From Fusobacteriaceae bacterium (GTDB lineage: Bacteria; Fusobacteriota; Fusobacteriia; Fusobacteriales; Fusobacteriaceae), in NCBI GenBank assembly GCA_016938425.1, contig JAFGUR010000123.1:1-9974 (forward strand): DNA of 9,974 bases, in the 5' to 3' direction. The notes under the pieces are model-generated. The model worked only from the letters and a program-made list of their open reading frames with translations. It had not been told where the DNA came from and did no database searches. This document shows positions 6,468 through 9,974 of the stretch, one piece after another. The position numbers and the translations under genes were made by a program. Position 1 is the stretch's first letter, and each line of letters starts with the position of its first letter.

Positions 6468-6754
6468 CAAAAGATGAAGTGTTAAAAGTAGCACATCTTG
6501 CAAGATTAGAATTTGCAGAAGATGAAATTGAAAGATTTAGAGGAGACCTTAATAATATTTTGAAATTTGTTGAAAAATTACAGGAAGTGGATACACAGGG
6601 AGTGGAGCCTTTATTCCAAGTTAATCATAATGAAGAAAACAAATTCAGAAAAGATGAGATTAAAGAGTCTTTAGACACAGAAAAAGCTCTTTTAAATGCA
6701 CCAGAAAAAGAAGATGGAATGTTTATAGTTCCAAAAGTTGTAGGTGAAAATTAG
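6458..6754 (+). CDS. gatC: Aspartyl/glutamyl-tRNA amidotransferase subunit C
   Basis: 98 residues, typical GatC length. GatC is the small belt-like subunit that wraps GatA and GatB and stabilises the amidotransferase converting Glu-tRNA(Gln) and/or Asp-tRNA(Asn) to the amide forms. Signatures are VLKVAHLARLEF (9-20), the amphipathic helix with LNNILKFVEKLQEVDTQGVEPL (31-52), and the C-terminal LLNAPEKEDGMFIVPKVV (78-95). AGGAGG (6446-6451) lies six bases before the ATG. The start overlaps the HAD gene by 10 bases, and only nine bases separate the stop from gatA. Confidence 0.96.
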   Translation: MSLTKDEVLKVAHLARLEFAEDEIERFRGDLNNILKFVEKLQEVDTQGVEPLFQVNHNEENKFRKDEIKESLDTEKALLNAPEKEDGMFIVPKVVGEN

Positions 6755-6763
6755 GAGGTTATA

Positions 6764-8218
6764 ATGGAAAAGTTGTACACACTTAGTGCTGTAGAATTAA
6801 TTGAAAAATTAAAAAACAAAGAAATACAAGTTATAGATGTGGTAAATTCTGTGTATGATAGAATTGATGAGGTAGAAGAAAAAGTTTCTAGTTTTATTTC
6901 TATTGTTTCAAGAGAAAAAGCTCTTGAACTTGCAAAATTATCGCAAGAGAAATATAATAATGGAAATTTTGGAAAACTTGAAGGGATTCCAGTAGTAATT
7001 AAAGATAATATGGTTAGTGAAGGAGAAAAGGCAACAGCTGCTTCAAAAATATTAGGAAATTACGAAGGGATTTATGATGCATTTGTTGTAAAAAAATTGA
7101 AAGAAGCTGGAGCAATAATAATTGCAAAAGCAAATATGGATGAATTTGCAATGGGTTCAACAACAAAGACATCATATGTTAAAGAAACAAAAAATCCTTG
7201 GGATTTGGATAGAACACCAGGAGGAAGTTCTGGAGGAAGTGCAAGTTCAGTTGCAGCAGGAGAAGGGATTATATCTTTAGGAAGTGATACTGGAGGAAGT
7301 ATTAGACAACCAGCATCTTTTAATGGGTTAGTTGGATTAAAACCTACATATGGAAGAGTTTCAAGATACGGATTAATAGCTTTTGCTTCTTCGTTAGACC
7401 AAATAGGACCTATGGGAAAATCGGTAGAAGATGTAGCATTAATGCTATCAGTTATTGAAGGTTATGATGAAATGGATACTACTTCATATGAAATTGAAAG
7501 TTCAAATTATTTTGAAGAAATGAGCAAAGACATAAAAGGGTTGAAAATAGGAATACCAAAAGAGTATTTTGAATATGAATTGAAACCTGAATTTAAAAAG
7601 GTATTTGATGAAAGTATAGAGAAATTTAAAGAATTAGGAGCTGAAATTGTAGATATTACACTTCCACATACAGAATATGCAGCACCAACTTATTACATAA
7701 TTGCTCCAGCAGAAGCATCATCTAACTTAGCTAGATTTGACGGAGTGAGATATGGATATAGAGCTTCTGAATTTAGCGGGGTAGAAGATTTATACATTAA
7801 ATCAAGAAGTGAAGGTTTTGGAGATGAAGTAAAAAGAAGAATAATGATAGGAACTTATGTTTTAAGTGCAGGATTCTATGATGCATATTATAAACAAGCT
7901 CAAAAAGTTAGAAGACTTATAAAAAATGATTTTGATAAAGCATTCTCAGAAGTAGATGTAATACTAGCTCCAGCAACAACTGGAACAGCTTTTAGACTAG
8001 ATGAGCCAAAAACACCAGTAGAGTTATATTTAGAAGACGTATTTACAATACCAGCTAATATGGCAGGAATACCAGGACTTGTTGTACCAGCAGGGAAAGT
8101 AGAAGGATTACCTGTGGGGATTCAACTTTTAGGAAAAGCTTTTGATGAAAAAACTTTATTTAGAGTAGGAAAAGCTTTTGAAAATGTAGTTGGGAAAATG
8201 GATATGGCAAAGTTATAA
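6764..8218 (+). CDS. gatA: Aspartyl/glutamyl-tRNA amidotransferase subunit A (glutaminase)
   Basis: 484 residues, full length. GatA belongs to the amidase-signature family and releases ammonia from glutamine, which is channelled to GatB. The Ser-cisSer-Lys triad is intact: Lys80 in PVVIKDN (76-82), Ser155 in TPGGSSGGSA (151-160) and Ser179 in GSDTGGSIRQP (173-183). From memory, the S. aureus enzyme uses Lys79/Ser154/Ser178, so the spacing is the same with a shift of one. FNGLVGLKPTYGRVSRYGL (186-204) and the C-terminal AGIPGLVVPAG region are also typical. AGGAGG (6753-6758) overlaps the gatC stop codon, implying tight translational linkage. An unusually long 87-base gap follows before gatB. 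Confidence 0.98.
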   Translation: MEKLYTLSAVELIEKLKNKEIQVIDVVNSVYDRIDEVEEKVSSFISIVSREKALELAKLSQEKYNNGNFGKLEGIPVVIKDNMVSEGEKATAASKILGNYEGIYDAFVVKKLKEAGAIIIAKANMDEFAMGSTTKTSYVKETKNPWDLDRTPGGSSGGSASSVAAGEGIISLGSDTGGSIRQPASFNGLVGLKPTYGRVSRYGLIAFASSLDQIGPMGKSVEDVALMLSVIEGYDEMDTTSYEIESSNYFEEMSKDIKGLKIGIPKEYFEYELKPEFKKVFDESIEKFKELGAEIVDITLPHTEYAAPTYYIIAPAEASSNLARFDGVRYGYRASEFSGVEDLYIKSRSEGFGDEVKRRIMIGTYVLSAGFYDAYYKQAQKVRRLIKNDFDKAFSEVDVILAPATTGTAFRLDEPKTPVELYLEDVFTIPANMAGIPGLVVPAGKVEGLPVGIQLLGKAFDEKTLFRVGKAFENVVGKMDMAKL

Positions 8219-8305
8219 ATTAGTAGTTAGGAATTAATGAATAGAATATGAAATTTTTTAGATTTCATAGATGGAATATAGATAAACTTATTTTAGGAGG
8301 AATAT
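8219..8305 (+). other. 87-base gatA-gatB spacer with an AT-rich hairpin
   Basis: TATGAAAT (8247-8254) and ATTTCATA (8262-8269) form a perfect 8-bp stem with a 7-base loop, extendable by a T-G and a T-A pair. No T-run follows, so it does not look like a terminator. It may instead protect or process the mRNA, or be chance in AT-rich DNA. gatB has AGGAGG at 8295-8300, five bases before its ATG. A 21-codon frame (8248-8313) overlaps the gatB start but lacks a ribosome binding site. Confidence 0.4.
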
Positions 8306-9745
8306 ATGTCTAAAGAATGGGAATCAGTCATAGGACTTGAAGTTCATTTACAATTAAAAACAGGAACTAAAGTATGGTGTAGTTGTTCTGCTGATTATGA
8401 TCACTCAGCACCTAATACACATACATGCCCTATTTGTTTGGGTCATCCTGGAGTATTACCAAAATTGAATGAAAAAGTTCTAGATTATGCTATAAAAGGA
8501 GCTTTGGCTCTTAATTGTGAGATTAATAAAGAATCAAAATTTGATAGAAAAAACTATTTTTATCCAGATACTCCAAAAAATTATCAAATAACTCAATTTG
8601 ATAAGCCATATGCAGGTAGAGGATTTTTGGATATTAAATTGAATGGTAAAGAAAAAAGAGTAGGAATAACAAGAGTTCAAATAGAAGAAGATGCAGGGAA
8701 ATCAATACATGGAGCAAACGAGTCATATATAAACTTTAATAGAGCATCAATGCCTTTAATTGAAATAATTTCTGAACCAGATATAAGAAGTTCAGAGGAA
8801 GCTTATGAATATTTGAATACTCTTAGAAGTATTTTGAAATATACAGGAATTAGTGATGTTTCTATGGAATTAGGGTCATTAAGATGTGATGCAAATATTT
8901 CTGTAAGAAAATCAGGAGAACCTTTTGGAACAAGGGTAGAAGTAAAAAACTTAAATTCTTTTAAAGCTGTTGCTAAGGCCATAGATTACGAAATTGGAAG
9001 GCAAATAGAGCATATTGAAAATGGTGGAACTGTTGACCAAGAAACAAGATTATGGGATGATGCAGTTGGAATAACAAGAATTATGAGAAGTAAAGAGGAA
9101 GCTAATGATTATAGATACTTCCCTGAGCCAGATTTAGTAAGAGTTGTTATTTCTGATGAAAGAATAGAAAGACTAGAAAAAGAAATGCCTGAGTCAAAAA
9201 TTGATAAAATAGCAAGATTCTTAAATGAGTATGGAATTAAAGAGTATGATGCAGAAGTTTTATCAGAAGACATTGAATTAGCAAATTATTTTGAAGGAGT
9301 AGCAAAAGCTTCAAATAATGGTAAATCGGCATCTAATTGGGTATTAACAGAAGTATTAAGAGTATTAAAAGAAGAAAATAAAGTTATAGAAGAGTTTCAA
9401 ATTTGTTCAGAAGATTTGGGAGAGCTTATAACTTTAATTGATAAAGGGACAATTTCTTCTAAAATAGCAAAAGAAGTATTTGCTATAAGACTTGTAGAAA
9501 ATAAAAAACCTTCAAAAATTGTTGAAGAAAAAGGATTAGTACAAGTTGCAGATGTTTCAGAAATAGAGGCTATTGTCGATAGAGTTTTGGGAGCTAATGA
9601 AAAAATGGTAGAAGACTATAAAAATTCAGACGAAGGGAAAAAACCTAGAGTATTGAAAGGTCTTATAGGGCAAATTATGAAAGAAACAAAAGGAAAAGCA
9701 AATCCTCAAATTGTAACAGATTTGTTAATGAAGAAATTAGTATAA
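8306..9745 (+). CDS. gatB: Aspartyl/glutamyl-tRNA amidotransferase subunit B
   Basis: 479 residues, full length. GatB binds the mischarged tRNA, phosphorylates the side-chain carboxylate with ATP and accepts ammonia from GatA. Visible landmarks are SVIGLEVHLQL (7-17), four zinc-type Cys at 25, 27, 41 and 44 (C-x-C...C-x2-C, complete), FDRKNYFYPDTPKNYQITQ (79-97), RVQIEEDAGKS (121-131) and a YqeY-like C-terminal tail domain ending in GLIGQIMKETKGKANPQIV. That tail engages tRNA in known structures. The strong AGGAGG at 8295-8300 fixes the start. It is the last gene of the operon, and its stop lies one base before the terminator stem. A complete gatCAB implies that this organism makes Gln-tRNA and/or Asn-tRNA indirectly; which one cannot be told from here. 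Confidence 0.98.
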   Translation: MSKEWESVIGLEVHLQLKTGTKVWCSCSADYDHSAPNTHTCPICLGHPGVLPKLNEKVLDYAIKGALALNCEINKESKFDRKNYFYPDTPKNYQITQFDKPYAGRGFLDIKLNGKEKRVGITRVQIEEDAGKSIHGANESYINFNRASMPLIEIISEPDIRSSEEAYEYLNTLRSILKYTGISDVSMELGSLRCDANISVRKSGEPFGTRVEVKNLNSFKAVAKAIDYEIGRQIEHIENGGTVDQETRLWDDAVGITRIMRSKEEANDYRYFPEPDLVRVVISDERIERLEKEMPESKIDKIARFLNEYGIKEYDAEVLSEDIELANYFEGVAKASNNGKSASNWVLTEVLRVLKEENKVIEEFQICSEDLGELITLIDKGTISSKIAKEVFAIRLVENKKPSKIVEEKGLVQVADVSEIEAIVDRVLGANEKMVEDYKNSDEGKKPRVLKGLIGQIMKETKGKANPQIVTDLLMKKLV

Positions 9746-9746
9746 T

Positions 9747-9771
9747 AAAAGGCGAGAATTTCTCGCCTTTT
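9747..9771. terminator. Bidirectional intrinsic terminator between gatB and the convergent gene
   Basis: AAAAGGCGAGA (9747-9757) and TCTCGCCTTTT (9761-9771) form a perfect 11-bp stem with a 3-base ATT loop. The A-run on one arm and the T-run on the other let it work on both strands. It sits one base after the gatB stop, and the minus-strand gene's stop codon (9770-9772) overlaps its right arm. Confidence 0.93.
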
Positions 9772-9974
9772 ATATAATTTTTAATTCAGATAATTTTCCA
9801 ATGAATGCAATGATTAAAATAGCTATTGCGAAAGAATATTTATCATAAAAAGGTATGGGGTTTTTTCCAATAATTTCTTTTGCTAATTTTAAATCTATTT
9901 CTTCTTCACCAGTACAGGTATCGCATAAAATAAAAAATTCAGATGAAATAACAAATCTTAACATAAAGCCAAAG
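9770..9974 (-). CDS. C-terminal fragment of an unidentified membrane protein
   Basis: Minus-strand frame open from the right edge to a TAA at 9772-9770. At least 67 codons are visible, and the true start probably lies beyond the window. The first in-frame Met (9964-9962) has no ribosome binding site upstream, and the frame continues above it as FGF. The visible part holds a hydrophobic stretch, a C-x2-C pair in ILCDTCTGEEE, a short helix (DLKLAKEIIG) and a C-terminal hydrophobic helix FAIAILIIAFIGKL, suggesting a membrane protein with its tail near the bilayer. I do not recognise the family. The gene converges on gatB and shares its terminator, whose A/T runs and position support this as a real coding 3' end. 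Confidence 0.6.
   Translation of the reverse strand, partial: FGFMLRFVISSEFFILCDTCTGEEEIDLKLAKEIIGKNPIPFYDKYSFAIAILIIAFIGKLSELKII

Noticed and set aside
8248..8313. 21-codon frame (MKFFRFHRWNIDKLILGGIYV) in the gatA-gatB spacer
   Set aside because: No ribosome binding site at a usable distance from its ATG; the AGGAGG it contains serves gatB. Probably chance.
1..9974. CRISPR array, transposon ends, tRNA or rRNA genes
   Set aside because: No regularly spaced repeats, transposase, terminal inverted repeats or cloverleaf-like structures were seen by eye on either strand.

Overview
The window is strongly AT-rich, with A/T-ending codons, clear AGGAG/AGGAGG ribosome binding sites and tightly packed genes. 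The protein set (Maf, an MreB with an amphipathic N-terminus, ScpB, RluB, GatCAB, an RseC-type protein) fits an AT-rich, probably anaerobic bacterium of the Fusobacteriota, most likely Fusobacterium or a close relative. That placement is my judgement from protein style and gene content, not a database match. I see no tRNA or rRNA genes, insertion sequences, phage genes or CRISPR array. This is mostly a chromosomal housekeeping region.

Layout. (1) At the left edge, on the minus strand, is the first 41 codons of an RseC/MucC-type Cys-motif protein. It reads away from a 165-base intergenic region with divergent promoters. (2) A plus-strand unit at 290-2905 encodes a membrane protein with a long charged linker and a C-terminal domain resembling FtsK gamma, then maf (GTG start, 4-base overlap), then mreB. 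It closes with an intrinsic terminator at 2907-2933. Its leader holds a hairpin and a possible 15-codon upstream ORF. (3) A second plus-strand unit at 2965-9745 appears to start from a promoter that overlaps that terminator. It encodes a secreted protein of unknown function, scpB, an RluB-type pseudouridine synthase, a MtnX-like HAD phosphatase, gatC, gatA and gatB. Most junctions overlap or are only a few bases apart; the exception is 87 bases between gatA and gatB. (4) A perfect 11-bp hairpin at 9747-9771 ends the unit. It also serves a convergent minus-strand gene whose 3' end fills the right edge.

Functionally, the first unit joins nucleotide-pool or septum-linked housekeeping (Maf) with rod-shape control (MreB) and a membrane protein that looks like an FtsK with its motor removed. 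The second unit joins chromosome condensation (ScpB), rRNA modification (RluB) and tRNA-dependent amidation (GatCAB), the route that makes Gln-tRNA(Gln) and/or Asn-tRNA(Asn). The least explained items are the motorless FtsK-like protein with its leader, the secreted protein heading the second operon, and the partial membrane protein at the right edge.
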